Origin: Porpolomopsis calyptriformis
Taxonomy: Eukaryota; Basidiomycota; Agaricomycetes; Agaricales; Hygrophoraceae
DNA: 64,000 bases
Direction: 5' to 3'
Assembly (NCBI GenBank): GCA_951640195.1
Contig: OX621168.1
Coordinates: forward strand, 372,001-436,000
In this document: piece by piece, positions 36,801 through 49,100 of the stretch
Position numbering within the stretch: the first letter of the stretch is position 1
Layout of the letters: each line of letters starts with the position of its first letter
Notes under the pieces: model-generated
What the model was told of the DNA's origin: nothing
What the model saw: only the letters and a program-made list of their open reading frames with translations
Database searches by the model: none
Position numbers and translations under genes: made by a program

Positions 36801-38171
36801 ACCAGAAAGATGAGCGGACACGTTAGGAAATGCATCGTTCAACACTTGATCGTATAATCGATCAAGGTTATAATGCGGTGATGAGTCTTCTGTTGCCGTG
36901 GGTGCATTGCATACAAGGCGCCTAAGTTGATGCTTCGGGTCACAATAGTTTTGATCTTCGACGAATTTGATTGAAGTCGACGCGAATATGAAAAGTCCAA
37001 AAGAAATCCGTGTCAGGGTATGGATATCTTCTGCAGAAGGCCATTCCGGTTCCAGATCATAGCACTGTCTCGTTAAACCGAGTTTCGTCGACAGGTAGTG
37101 TTTGATATCATTCTGCACGACGCCTAATTCCACTTCGTGTAAAACGAATCGGAAAGTGACTGGGGTCAACTCGGGAGATTTAAAGACGGTGGTGATACGA
37201 CTTTCCGGACGACTCGTGACTAGGAACTTCAGTGGGAAGAGTTTGTCGGCATAAAGAGATAGTGATGATAAAATGGCCGATGTGGATCCATTCTCCTTGC
37301 ACTCATCGAGTGCATCCAACACAACAACGCATGGAGAGAACGAGTTTCCAAGAGTGAGAAGAGGGTTTACGATAAGTTGTTCAAGTTGATATGAAGCACT
37401 CGAGTAACCGATATCCGGGTTTGATTCCATTACGCGAGAAACCTCGGCCCTATATAAAGCGCTAAAGCCCCTAAGTTGATATGCGATGCTCGTGAAGATC
37501 AGACGTGGATTGCTGCAATCCGCATCATCGCGTGAGCAGAAAAAGCTGGCACCAAGAATATTGCGTCTTCTGCAAACTTCGGAAACGGTGTAAGCGATCG
37601 TCGTTTTCCCAGTTCCGCCGCCTCCGTTGATCCAAAATATACAGGTCTCCTCCGAAATAGGATTCGCTTCTTTCGATTTCCCCTCGGAAGCGCGGCCAGC
37701 TTGAAGCTGCGAATCGCTGATTCCAATCCAGCGATAAATCTGATCAAGGATATCTGTCCTTGTGTCCTCCAAACACCCTGATCGATCTTTGGAGTCGAAT
37801 GGAGACAGTTTGGCATGTGGCGGACGGACATCTAGGATGCCTGAGTCGTTTTATCATTATCAATAACGAATTAGTTATCACCTTTCGTGTTTAGTATTTT
37901 CAATTCCTGGAAAGCATCAAGTAAGAGTCATGGCCACGAACTCATCATCAATACATGCCTGAACTACACCCGTTGTGGCTTCGTGAAGGTTATCTAGCTC
38001 TGAGTGTTATCGTTTAATTCATAGATTTGTGAATCGAAACTTGATAACCTACTAGCATTGTAGTTGGAGTCGAAATTAAACTGACTCCCTCCAACAATGT
38101 TGATGTGGCTGTTGTTAATATTTTGTGCGCTAAACATTGCACCAGTGCTGGCCATTCCTTCGGTGGAGGGA
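32265..38171. repeat. segmental duplication, copy 1
   Basis: From intron 1 of the membrane-protein gene through NACHT-WD40 copy B to the sequence just upstream of its start. It matches 45095-50271 in order and orientation. The right end coincides with the left end of the Plavaka element. Confidence 0.75.
34153..38155 (-). CDS. NACHT-WD40 protein, copy B, with a frame break in the linker
   Basis: Exons 38155-38053, 37993-37882, 37840-36217 and 36175-34153. Exon 1 starts MASTGAMFSAQNINNSHI with the motif INIVGGSQFNFDS. Exon 2 lacks five bases that copy C has, so its frame meets TGA at 37919-37917; the exon lengths sum to one more than a multiple of three. From 37840 onward the frame is open through Walker A (NGGGGTGKTTIAY), Walker B (VVVLDALDEC) and twelve WD40 repeats ending at 34153. 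Either this is a young pseudogene, or a short intron hides the damage (GC-AG, 52 nt, from the GC of GCATGT in exon 2 to the CAG before GAATTG, restores frame), or translation starts lower down. The helical domain of copy A is missing. The Plavaka stop codon is 26 bp upstream of this start codon. Confidence 0.75.
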
Positions 38172-38190
38172 GATAGTGCCACTATCTCCC
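38168..38190. repeat. near-perfect palindrome at the transposon / NACHT-WD40 junction
   Basis: GGGAGATAGT, three bases, ACTATCTCCC. The right half reads CACTATCTCCC from 38180, a CACTA-like terminus that overlaps the Plavaka stop codon (38182-38184). The first four bases of the left half belong to sequence shared with NACHT-WD40 copy C and NACHT-ankyrin 1. Confidence 0.7.
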
Positions 38191-41100
38191 TTCATCCGCT
38201 GGTTCATCTTCTGCCCCAGGATCTTCCATCACTATTTCCATTTCGTCCTTGGAAGTCTCAAAATCGCCTTCAAATTGAACTCCAGACTCCCGTAGGGTTC
38301 TGTGACCGATCCCACTGCCTAGGAATCGCATGAACATATCCCTGTCGACAAACCTATAGTGTTCTAGATAATTAGTATTAAATCTGATAAGTTTTTGTTA
38401 GAATGCGTACATATTCACATAATAAAACTGCCAGTCTTCATTGTTCTCTTTGGGTTGTCGAACTATTGAAGGTCCAAGTGATTCAGTGGTACGGCCATAG
38501 GCAAATGCGGGAATCAAATGGACAGCACGGATTACTTGACTCGGATCAAGAAATCCAAATGCATCCGGATCGCTCCCATCAACAAATCCTACATGGTGTA
38601 GGCGTTTGGCCTGAAATCCGGCATCGTATGACAAGTCACGGCCAAGCCAACATACCCACAGGAATTCCATATGTTGCATGTCGATGGACGTTGAGAAAGG
38701 TCCCGTGTGACGTACATCAGCGTGAAAGATGCCGATGATTTGGCCATACCAATATGGGTGAGGTGATGTACCATCTTCTTCATGAGCCAAGGCCATGAAG
38801 TCGGCATGGGTGCGTGGATTGAGTGAATCCTGCGCTCTTCGTACATCGTAAGTCGTATAGTTGATTCGTAGAACCTTATGACGATAGAGGGTATCATTCA
38901 AAAAGGTGACACAGCGATGTTGCTCGCTGGTGAATTCAGCATCGTCTCCTGACCATGCCTGACCAATTAACCGTCCAAGCAGATGGTTTTTTAGGCGGTG
39001 GACAAAATCCTAGCATAGTTTTAGAGTAATGCAAATGATATTAGTTAACACATACCTTGAGAGCAGGATCATCCCTATTCTCACGAAGCCAAGTTGTGAG
39101 CTTGGTCTTGAACCGTCTTGTGCTGGCAATATGATGGTGGACATTGGGGGGTGTACGCAGCAGAGCCTCTGACTCTGCAAAACCAATGGTAAGCCCTCCC
39201 TTTTGACTGGCCCCACCTTTGCCTTTCACACGGCGGGCTTGAATTTTCAATAGTAGACGCTCGCGTCGCTCGTGTCGAGTACACTGGCGCGTGAACTGGT
39301 TCTTGTTTGTCCGAGCATAGAACCGTTTCACGCGTCGATGTTCTAGTTCACCCTAACCATGCAAAATAAGTGATATTGGATGAAATAAAATGAAGCTTAC
39401 GATTTGTGTTGAATATGAGTCTGTAGTTCCAAACCGCCGAATGGTATTAGGGTAGTCCCCAAGCGCATGAAGCTTGTACGTGCGAAGGTTGAAGGTTTTC
39501 ATTCGGGAGAGTCCTTCTTTCTCTGTGAGCGTATTTGGAGGCTTGGCAGCATTACGCCGCACCCGCGCTGCTAGCTCAGATGGTGTTTCCTTGGTCTTGA
39601 ATGCAATACAAACCTCACTTGCAAAACGTCGCAGTTGCAGTCCTAGAGAGGTCGTCGATTTCTGGAAGGCGGTAAGTGTCGATTCGGTATGTATTCGCAA
39701 CTTGGCATAGGCATGCCATGTTGCTAAGTTGAATAGTAAATCTTGGATGTAATTATCGAATGGCAGTGGGAAGAGTGCTTCGAAAACAGGCATTGCACAC
39801 TGCCAATGTGTGAGGTCACTTTGTAAAACCATGAAGCAATTACGTACCTGAACTATGTCCTCAAAGTCTCGGCCTGCAAGTTTTTTCATGGCTGAGACGT
39901 TTGAATGGAATCGTCTTATCGTATCTCGTCCAAACGTGGGGACGGCGCGGAAACTGTTAACCAATGAGTAAGTATTGAAGGGATGATCAAAACTTACCGT
40001 TCGTTTAATTTGACAATGGCACTGTCATGTACTGCATACAGAATCCGGATTAGATGTGTTAGAATAGCTTTCCACACACCTAACTCAAATTCATGTAGCA
40101 AATCTACGACGAACATGGAGTAGTAGTTGATATTAAATGGTAATAAGAACGCAGAGAATGCATTCTGTAATAGCTGGATGAGAAAATGTTGAAAAACAAA
40201 TGACAAGATAACATACTTGAGTTGGAGTACGTGATTCAGCATTTAGGATCTTCTCCACACGAACTCCCCCAGTGGTTGCACCCTGCCTGTAAATCAAACC
40301 TCGCGCCATCTCTACTGCACGCTGATTAACCTTGGAGTCAATCCTTTGAAGGTTTTCTCGGTGGTCACTGTCGGCATTTGTACCCAGCTCAGGGACTTGT
40401 GAGAGAAGCACAAGACAGCGGGGACACGGGCAGCGGCCAAGGGATTTAATGCAGGCAAGTAAAACTCTATGAAGATATTTAAACATGAGAATGAAAAATA
40501 TAAATCAGATCAGTACGTACTTTTCTGGGTAATCTGCAGAGTATGTCAGGAAGCGAGGGAAGAGGTGGCGGAGGATTCCATTGGCACACATCACCACAAT
40601 TCCATGGATATATGCATGATGGAATTTTGGATTGAGCAAAAGCGCCCAGATTGCTTGCATCAAGTCTCGTTTGCAATGTTTAAGGGTCTCGTCGGATGGG
40701 GGCTTGCCAAAGATTGTACGGTAAGCATCTTGAATAGTATCTGGAAGCTGGACAAAGTTAGTGAGAGGGATTGGAATCAAACAATAGAAAAAATACTGAG
40801 GGAATATACGCCAAATTGTGAGACGCAAAGGCTGTTGGCTTTCCACGGGTATACTTTGATTGGTTGCCGAAACTCATGTAGATTGGCCATAATGAAGCAT
40901 TGCCGAAACTTGCTAGGTGCGTCGAGTCTGACCAGAGCATTATACCGACTGCCGTTGGTATTGCGTCACATCCAGGTTGATTGGGGATAGCAAGGATTTC
41001 CTCGTCGAATTCAGTAAATGCATCAGCGGTATATGCTTCTCCAAAGACACGCTCACATGGCTGATCTGGTGAGAATCGAACGTACTCTTTGAAAGGCACT

Positions 41101-42237
41101 GAATGGTATGAATCCACCGCAGTGTCATCACTCCATGCTGACTTGATGAGCTCGACTATATCCTGATGCCAGATGCCTGGAATTTCGAATACTGGAGCCT
41201 CGCTTTCAGACTTATACTTGGATTTCCCCCGATCACATGCAGGTAAGTGGATTTTGACAGATGACTCTCGCCATCCATCTGATTCTGCAAAGTCCTTTTC
41301 ACGGTCGTTGGAAGCCTCATCCATCCGTTTTACTTCAGTAGTTGCTCGAAAACCGTTCAAGTCACTGACAAGAAATTCCTCTTGAAGTATTACATCATTA
41401 ACCAGGCGATCGAGCTCGGCAAGTGATTTCATGTTTGAACCCGAGTAAAACCAATTCATGAGCAAATACACACTCATGTTTAGGAAGGGGGCAAAGACAT
41501 TTGAGATCGACGAGAGTATGGAAGGTCCACCAAATGGGGATGTCGGTTTGGGCATGAGAGGCTCAGCGTATGCAAGCCCTTTTGAGTCGCAAACATCATC
41601 AATCGACATGGCATCTGTGGGATCGCGAGGTGGAGGCCTGGGATAAATACGGTACAAGCCCATTTCATTGGGCTCAGTCTGGATGGGACCAGGCATGTCC
41701 AAGTCTTGAGGATGGGAGGTAGGGTAAGGGGAAGGAGATGGAGATGGAGATGGAGACGGAGACGGAGATGGATTGGGGATATGGGTGAGGGAAGTCGGCA
41801 TGGATGGTAGATAGTCGTTGTATCGCTTTGGAAGCCTGTGGTGTCTCCCAGTTCGGCTGGAAGACACAATAACAGGTGTGCTTTGATCTCGCGCATTAGG
41901 GGCCAGGTCTGCGACGAGTGGTCCCAAGTGAGTATCAATTTGCATATCGTCGTTTCCCTACAGATGTGAATAACGATAAAAAATATCAGAGGTTGAAACA
42001 TACTATTGGTAGCCCAACATCTGTAGCCCCAATCTCTTTGGGGGTATCGATCTTTGCACTGCCCAGCTCATTTCTTTGGGTAGGCGGTAACTTGTATGGT
42101 TTTGAATGGATCGGCTGGTGAGAAGTGGTAGCAACAGCAACAGCAGCAGCGGCTCGTGCTCTGCAAGCCCGTAGGTGAAATGTAAATCCACGTTTATTAC
42201 CAGCAACGTCCTGGCGACAGACAGGGCATACCGTCAT
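38182..42237 (-). CDS. Plavaka transposase
   Basis: An N-terminal zinc finger (CPVCRQDVAGNKRGF then HLRAC), a Ser/Pro microsatellite region (41715-41790), then the conserved Plavaka order: RIYPRPPPRDPTD, IWHQDIVELIKSAW, TAVGIMLWSDSTHLASFGNA, AFASHNLAYIPSLPDTIQDA, LRHLFPRFLTYSADYPEKVL, LGRCPCPRCLV, VVDLLHEFELGVWKAILTHL, GELEHRRVKRFYARTNKNQF, YWYGQIIGIFHADV, FVDRDMFMRFLG. I could follow about nine introns and no internal frame break, so the gene looks functional. Family knowledge: CACTA-related DNA transposases common in mushroom genomes. The ATG at 42237 is divergent from the DUF6698 start, 181 bp apart. Confidence 0.88.
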
Positions 42238-42418
42238 TGAATGGACTTGGAATTGTTTTTTAATTTTCACATGTTCAAGTCGCGTCAGGTCAACACGTCT
42301 TCCCCCAAATTTCAATCTCCCCCAACTTCCCTCTCCCCTCCCTCCCACACACCCATCACAAACTTCCCTCTCCCCTCCCTCCCCATCACCCACTCCCTGC
42401 CATTCTTTTTTCTCCAAC

Positions 42419-43928
42419 ATGTCCTCACCTGAACCCGAACAGCCTGTGCAAAAGCGCAGTGTAGATGCCCTCTGTGATTTTCTTGTGACCAACCCACGAA
42501 AACAGAACAAAGTGTATGTACCACTTATCTGCATTATCTGTTTCATTTTCAACTTGAGTCAGTCGCAACAGGTATTCAGAATTTGTTCGTGCTGGGCATT
42601 GGATTCCCCAATCCATTAGCCCTTTCGTGAACGTCGATGAAGTCTTCTATTGGGGACTCTTGGTAGACGTAGATAGCATTGATATCGTTGAACAACCAGG
42701 GTAACTTTATGCTAATTTATTCTAGTTGAGGATACTGATATTATTTATTACATTATAGGGCGAATAAAGAGGCTATGAGAGCTACTCTCAAGACCTATGA
42801 ATCAATTGTTGCACTTGTTCCAGGATTCAGGGACCAAATCAAACAGCTAAACGAAACAGGCGCTACAGACGTGAACTATGAAATCACCATAGTGAGTTTA
42901 AATTCAAATTCCTGATCGTACTTGATCTGTACCTTTATGTAGATGAATGATGCTTCCGGTGAGGCTAGGGCGAACGATTCCGGGAGCCTCAAACACAGTG
43001 GGCTCCTGTACATTTGTGTGAACCCCAATGTCGACATTATTGATCCCCCGATCCCCAAGTCCGAGTCGAAGTCTGATCGGGGATTTAGTCATCCCATGAC
43101 TGCACGTATGCTTTGTCCTAAGATTACTTGAAAGAATTTGATGCAAATCCTGCTCAGTAAGTCAAATTCCTGTCTGATTTTATCAGCTTATATCTTTTTA
43201 GATTTCGGCAGGATTTATGTGACGGTAAGATTGACTACTGCGAGGAGGACTGGCCTTCGTTTCTCTATGATGAGACTGTTGAGTATGATCCAGAAAGGTG
43301 TGATGTGGGACTCTTCCGTGGACCCTTCCTCTTGCGGGTAAGCTTCGGTTCTCTCACTTTATGTATGCTGACTTGATTGTGTATAAGGTATTCCGACATA
43401 TCTTTACATCGCCATCCTCAGCTCTCAAATCCATGCCTGGTGGGAAAACTACTAGACGAAGCAACGCTAGAGTACATGGACTCATGAAAATCACCCCCGA
43501 AACAATTGCATACGCGGCCGTTCAGGTGAGCACGAATACTTCAGAATGATAGAGATTTCATTGTATTTTAATCCGAAGGCTTATTTCACACTGAGCACCA
43601 CTCAGGTATGGACTTCAGAACACGGTCAATTCCACCTCAAACGCTTCTTCGAGAACATCGTCGAAGTCTTTCAAACACATCCTAACAACACATGGACCAT
43701 TGAGACCTTACAGTGGTGGAACCAGTACGTCTATCTCATGTCTGATGTCGTAGCTGATTGCTTTTGTGATTCTACAGCAATGTCTTTGGATCAACAGTTC
43801 ACAAAGCACCATCGATGGGTCGTCGACTAGTTAAGGAGACAGCAAAGGCGCGCCTGATGCGCCAATGTGGTATGGGAATAGCTGGAGATAACGTGAACGG
43901 ACTCGATACCAACATGCCCCCCCAATGA
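42419..43928 (+). CDS. DUF6698 protein, transposon-associated
   Basis: Begins MSSPEPEQPVQKRSVDALCD. Exons then give FVNVDEVFYWGLLVD, ANKEAMRATLKTYESIVALV, HPMTARMLCPKIT-like, DYCEEDWPSFLYDETVEYDP, GPFLLRVFRHIFTSPSSA, NARVHGLMKITPETIAYAAV, VWTSEHGQFHLKRFFENIVE and a C-terminus ending NMPPQ. This is the DUF6698 pattern, commonly found beside mobile elements in Agaricomycetes. The function is unknown; adjacency to an intact transposase suggests it is an accessory factor of the element. The frame stays open across at least five introns. Confidence 0.8.
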
Positions 43929-44606
43929 ACCCTCGCCCCTCTCCTTGATGAACCGGATGAAGAACCAGGCTTCACTCTGCCTCCGGATGAAGTTGAAGAA
44001 CAAGCCCTCACCCCTCTCTCTGATGATCTGGGCAAAGAACAAGGCTTCACACTGCTTCTGGATGAAGAGACTGTCACTATACCTCCCATCATTCTCCCTC
44101 AAAAATCCCATCAAAAGAAATCTAGTGCCACTCACACTCAAAAATCAGGTCGTACGCAAAAGAATACCCGCCGTAATCGATAATACCAGGATTCAGTGAG
44201 TATTTCGGGCGCGATTCAGGGCATTGACAGGTTAACATCCATTAGCAGACCATAGGATTTCACACTTATACAGTCATGCTTTCACAAAGATTCGATTCAA
44301 TGCTCAAAGACTGGTACACTAATGCCATCAAAAAGGCCCTGACTTCTGCACTCCCTGTTATCTCGTCGTCTCCCCTTCACCCTCTATCGTCTCCCTCATC
44401 GTCTCTCTCATCATAGCATTGTCTCGTTGTCTCGTTGTCTCGTTGTCTCCCTCATTGTCGCATTGTCTCATTGTCGCATTGTCACATCATCACGCTGTCT
44501 CTTCCTGTTGTCAGAGTCCCACCTGTATTAAATTACCCTGAATCATATTGCATTGTTGAAGGACATCTAGTATGAACAAGTCAACCATAGTAATGCCAGG
44601 GAAATG

Positions 44607-44778
44607 TGATAAGACGCACCCGAGTGATGACAACGGCCAACCTGGTACTGCTGAGCAGGCCAGGCATGGATACGACAAGGCCATATATAGGGTATCCAGG
44701 ATGATAAGACGCACCCGAGTGACGACAACGGCCAACCTGGTACCACTGAGAAGGCCAGGCATGGATACGACAAGACCT
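44607..44778 (+). repeat. 95-bp period direct repeat, two units
   Basis: TGATAAGACGCACCCGAGTG begins at 44607 and again at 44702. About 77 bp of each unit match closely (through GGCATGGATACGACAAG). It lies in the non-coding right part of the Plavaka region, where subterminal repeats that bind transposase would be expected. No copies were noticed at the left end. Confidence 0.75.
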
Positions 44779-45094
44779 GGTATGGAGGATACATCTCACC
44801 AGACTGACTATACGAGTCAGCCTGATACTGACTGGCTAGACCTGGTATGGCTGGTGAGACATACCTAACTGACATACGCTGTCAGGCTGACAATCACTGA
44901 GGACAGACTGGCGACGCCCTTACCCTGTTTGTATGAAATCCATCAGATTGATATTACTGGTGGGCATAATACTTCTTATAAACCTATATAAGCGCTACAC
45001 ATACCCTTATTATAAGCTAGTGTTTTCGCTGATGTGGTCTAGTGATTTCAAGCTCAGGCTGATGCGGCGCAATTTTCTATTTTCGGTTGCAACC

Positions 45095-45955
45095 AGAACC
45101 TTTGTACTCTTGCACCACTTTGATCGAGTTGGCATTGCTTTATTACATTTAAATGCATTCGTTCATCCCGTCTCCTCTCCCCACTGGCTGTCCCCCTCAT
45201 TCGCTGTCAGTCCGATCATCTGGTCTATCCCCGCCCTTATATCATCTACAGCCACCTTGAGATCCCATTCCTTCGTACGTCTCCCTCTGGTTAACCTTTC
45301 CTAACTTTACTTTCCAGTTTACTCTTTCATCTCATCCCTCTCACACCCACTCCCGCTTGCATTTCTGAACTCCATCCCTGCCATCCGGCATTACACATAC
45401 ACCCTCGCCCGTTCATCCACTTCCTGTCACTTCTCCTTCTATCCTCCGACAACCCAACCATCACACCAACACCCAGCTCACTGAAGATTTCATGAGCATC
45501 CGAGATCCATTCGCGTCCCCAAACACGACTGTCTGCTTCGGAGCCGGCAGAGACAAAGCAAGCTTCATAGGATGTGTCTTGTCCACAGTGCGTTCGTCGC
45601 TGCCCCTCCTGCCATCAGAATTGTCACAAGTACTGAAACATTTCAATCACAGGAAGGTCTACCCACCTCCGGGTCATGTGCCCAGGCCCCAAACCCTGCC
45701 AACAAGCTGGAAGACGAAGAAAAAATGTGTTGATCCCCAGGGCTGCTCATGCCCTCCACCTCTTCCTCTCCCCCACCTTCTTCTTTGCCTCCTCCTACTC
45801 CTGCAATCTTGACCCCATTGCTACTGGCGGTAGTGGTAGCAGCAATCAGACACACAGGAGTGGCAGCACATCGGCATTGGCATGTTCACCCTTGTATTCT
45901 GTTTTGTCGATTTTTCTTGAACGACCCTTGTTAACATTAACATTATATTAGCTGT
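45095..45955 (+). pseudogene. 5'-truncated relic of the membrane-protein gene
   Basis: Matches intron 1 to the C-terminal coding part of the gene at 32042-33854: compare MSIRDPFASPNT with MSLRDPFASTNV, and LSQVLKHFNHRKVYPPPG with LSQVPRDFNRRKVYPPSG. Exon 1 is absent and much of the membrane region (between about 45250 and 45310) is deleted. Several frame changes break the reading frame. Confidence 0.8.
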
Positions 45956-46194
45956 GTACTGTAATGTCATTTTGCAGCAATTGCTTGCTTTGTAGTTGAG
46001 TTTTTATCATAATTTAGTTCATCCTTTCTTTTTCACTCTCGTTCGGTCGTACGTAGGTACGAATCAGTCGTTGTCGTTTATTCATAGAAATTGATCATAC
46101 TAGAGGTGTGTTTTGAATAAGAGTTTCATAGCAACAAACGGCAAATGGGCGAAACAAGTATTAGTGATGCTATAGGCCGATGAGCTGGGAAAAG

Positions 46195-49100
46195 TTAGAG
46201 GTTACGAACATAGGCATCCATGCCTGTAAAATCAAGGATAATGAAACGACCCTCCATTGTGCCAAAAGCTACATGAGCCCCGTTCGCAGCCAACCTCACT
46301 GGTCTGCAAGAGACCGGAACCCAACAAATACGTCGATCCAGAGTGAGGGAATGCACCCAGCCGTCCGCTGCGATATAACCAAATATTGGGTTGACGCCAT
46401 CAGCGGATAACGAGTTCCTGTAAGATTGCGCAATGGATTTAACATTGATATGAGATGCTTCGAGAGTTTTCAGATGGGCACCACTGGCTGCATCCCGCAG
46501 ATGAATGGTGTTTTTGATGGATCCAGAAACGATACCCTTGCTATCGGGGGAAAATGCGACTGAAGTTACCCGATCGGAATGTCCCGTGAAAGTGTTCAGA
46601 TGTGCACCGCTGACTGGGTCCCACAGACGGACGGTACAGTCGTTGGATCCAGAAACGATACGCGTCCCATCAGGAGAAAATGCGACTGAAGTTACCCAAT
46701 CGGAATGTCCCATGAAACTATTCAGATGTATACCACTGACTGCGTCCCACAGATGAACGGTTTCGTCGTTGGATCCAGAAACGATACGTGTGCCATCGGG
46801 GGAAAACGCGACCGAATTTACCCAATTGGAATGCATGAAAGTGTTCAGATGTGCACCACTGACTGCGTCCAACAGACGAACGGTTTCGTCGTTGGATCCA
46901 GAAACGATACGCGTCCCATCAGGAGAAAATGCGACTGAATTTACCCAATCGGAATGTCCCACGAAAGTGTTCAGATGTGCACCACTGATTGCGTCCCACA
47001 ACTGAACAGTGTTGTCCCTGGATCCAGAAATGATACGCATACCATCGGGGGAAAATGCGATCGAAGAAACCAATCTGGAATGTCCCATAAAAGTGTTCAG
47101 ATTTGGACCGCTAAATGCGTCCCATAGCCGGACAGTCCTGTCGAGGGCCCCAGAAACGACACGCTTGCCATTGGGGGAAAATGCGACCGAATGTACCCAA
47201 CTTGAATGTCCCTTGAAAGTGTTGAGATGTACACCGCTGGCTGCGTCGCACAGATGAACGGTTCCGTTGATGCATCCAAAAACGATACGCATCCCATCGG
47301 GGGAAAATGCGACCGATTTTACCCAACTGGAATGTCCCTTGAAAGTGTTCAGATGTGCACCGCTGACTGCGTCCCACAGTCGAACAGTACGATCTTCGGA
47401 TCCAGAAACGATCCGCGCGCCACTGGGGGAAAACGCAACCGATTCTACCGAACTGGAATGTCCTATGAAAGTGTTCAGATGTTCACCGCTGACTGCGTCC
47501 CACAGCTGAATGGTTTGGTCCTTGGATCCAAAAACGAGACGCGTGCCATCGGGAGAAAATGCAACCGAATGTACCGAACTGGAATGGCTCATAAACGTGT
47601 TCAGATGTGCACCGCTGACTGTGTCCCAAAGCCGAACGGTTTTGTCCTTGGATCCAGAAACGATACGCGTGCCATCGGGAGAAAATGCAACCGAATGTAC
47701 CCAACTGGAATGTCCCATAAAAGTGTTCAGATGTGCACCGCCCACTGCGTCCCATAGCCGAACAGTATTGTCGAAGGATCCAGAAATGATACGCGTCCCA
47801 TCGGGGGAAAATACGACCGATGTTACTGAATTGGAATGTCCCATGAAACTATTCAGATGTACACCGCTGACTGCGTCCCATAGCCGAATGGTGTTTTCGT
47901 CGGATCCAGAAACGATACGCGTGCCATCGGGGGAAAATGCGACTGAATTTACCGAATCGGAATGTCCTTCTATCGTTCGTATGCATGAATTCCATCCCTC
48001 ATCAAATCCATTGTACACTTTGATCGGAATATCCAACTCCCCCCTATACGTCTTCTTAAGTACGGTCTCTTCGGGAGTGAACAGCAATGCAGAGTGGTAT
48101 GTTTGAAGGGAACAAGGACTGATGATCGTGAAAAATTCGAGGGTAAACCGTTCGCAATCACGAAGTAAATTCATTGTGTTGGTCACCTCTCTGCTTGATT
48201 TCTGTCGAACTGGATCAGTTTTGGATTTTACTCAGAGGCTAAATAACGAACAGCAATCGCTTGTTGAGCAGCACCCAAAGCAAGCAGGCCATTTCGCAGA
48301 TCTCCCATCAGACTCAGCGCTTCAACCCAATATAGTAGATATTTCGAACAAAACCCGTTCGCGAGGTTGACAAGATTGTCAATCATCGCATTTTTTAGGT
48401 GCCAAGCCCAGTGACGACATGCATATTGCAGCTCAGGTCGGATGCAAGTCATCACACGTGTCGGAAGGTCATCCACCTTGGCATTAAGCAAAGACGGATC
48501 CTTTATTCCACAGATATCTCGCTTCAACTGCTTCATGGCAGATAGACAAGCACGCGCAAGGATCGTATGTTGCGTCTGAGGGTCAACAACATACTTCGGA
48601 TTACGACATCGATTCGGATTCGTCATAAAGTCGAAAAATGATGGATGAAGTGTTCGAATCGCTTGCATTTCATCATCAGGCACTATGATCACCGAATGAA
48701 GATGCTGAAGTGTTACTCCCACTGTACGTGATGGCACGCATAGTAATCGTTCGATCGCAACTGACGGAAGGGGGTCTCGGAGGAGAACGATCGTCCCTAG
48801 GATTGTCTTGAGCTGACCAGAAAAATGAGAGGATATGTCAGGAAATGCATTGTTCAACACTTGATCGTATAATCGATCAAGGTTATAATACGGTGATGAG
48901 TCTTCCGTTGTCGTGGGTGATTTACACAGAAGTCGCCCAAGTTGACGTTTCGGGTCACAGTAATTTCGATCCTCAATGAACCTGATTGAAGTGGACGCAA
49001 ATATGAAAAGTCCAGAAGAAATCCGCGTCAAGGTATGGATATCTTCTGCAGAAGGCCAGTCCGTTTCAAGATCATAGCACTGTCTCGTTAAACCGAGTTT

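Larger units (their letters stand above)
38180..45094. mobile_element. Plavaka-type (CACTA-like) DNA transposon with DUF6698 partner; right end uncertain
   Basis: Contains an intact Plavaka transposase gene (minus) and a divergent DUF6698 gene (plus), followed by about 1.2 kb of non-coding sequence with a 95-bp direct repeat and a TCTCGTTG microsatellite (about 44420-44460). The left end is placed at CACTA at 38180. The right end is placed where similarity to the duplicated host block resumes (about 45095); I did not find a matching TAGTG-type terminus there, so the true end may lie further left. Confidence 0.6.

Noticed and set aside
38156..38182. Start of NACHT-WD40 B at 38182 inside the palindrome
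   Set aside because: The codon is GTG and lies in the transposon end; the ATG at 38155 matches NACHT-ankyrin 1.
41715..41790. Minisatellite of functional interest in the transposase
   Set aside because: It is a simple GGAGAT/GGAGAC repeat encoding Ser-Pro dipeptides in a disordered region.
38180..45094. Clear terminal inverted repeats for the Plavaka element
   Set aside because: I searched by eye for GGGAGATAGTG near 44-45 kb and found no convincing match, so I do not claim both ends.
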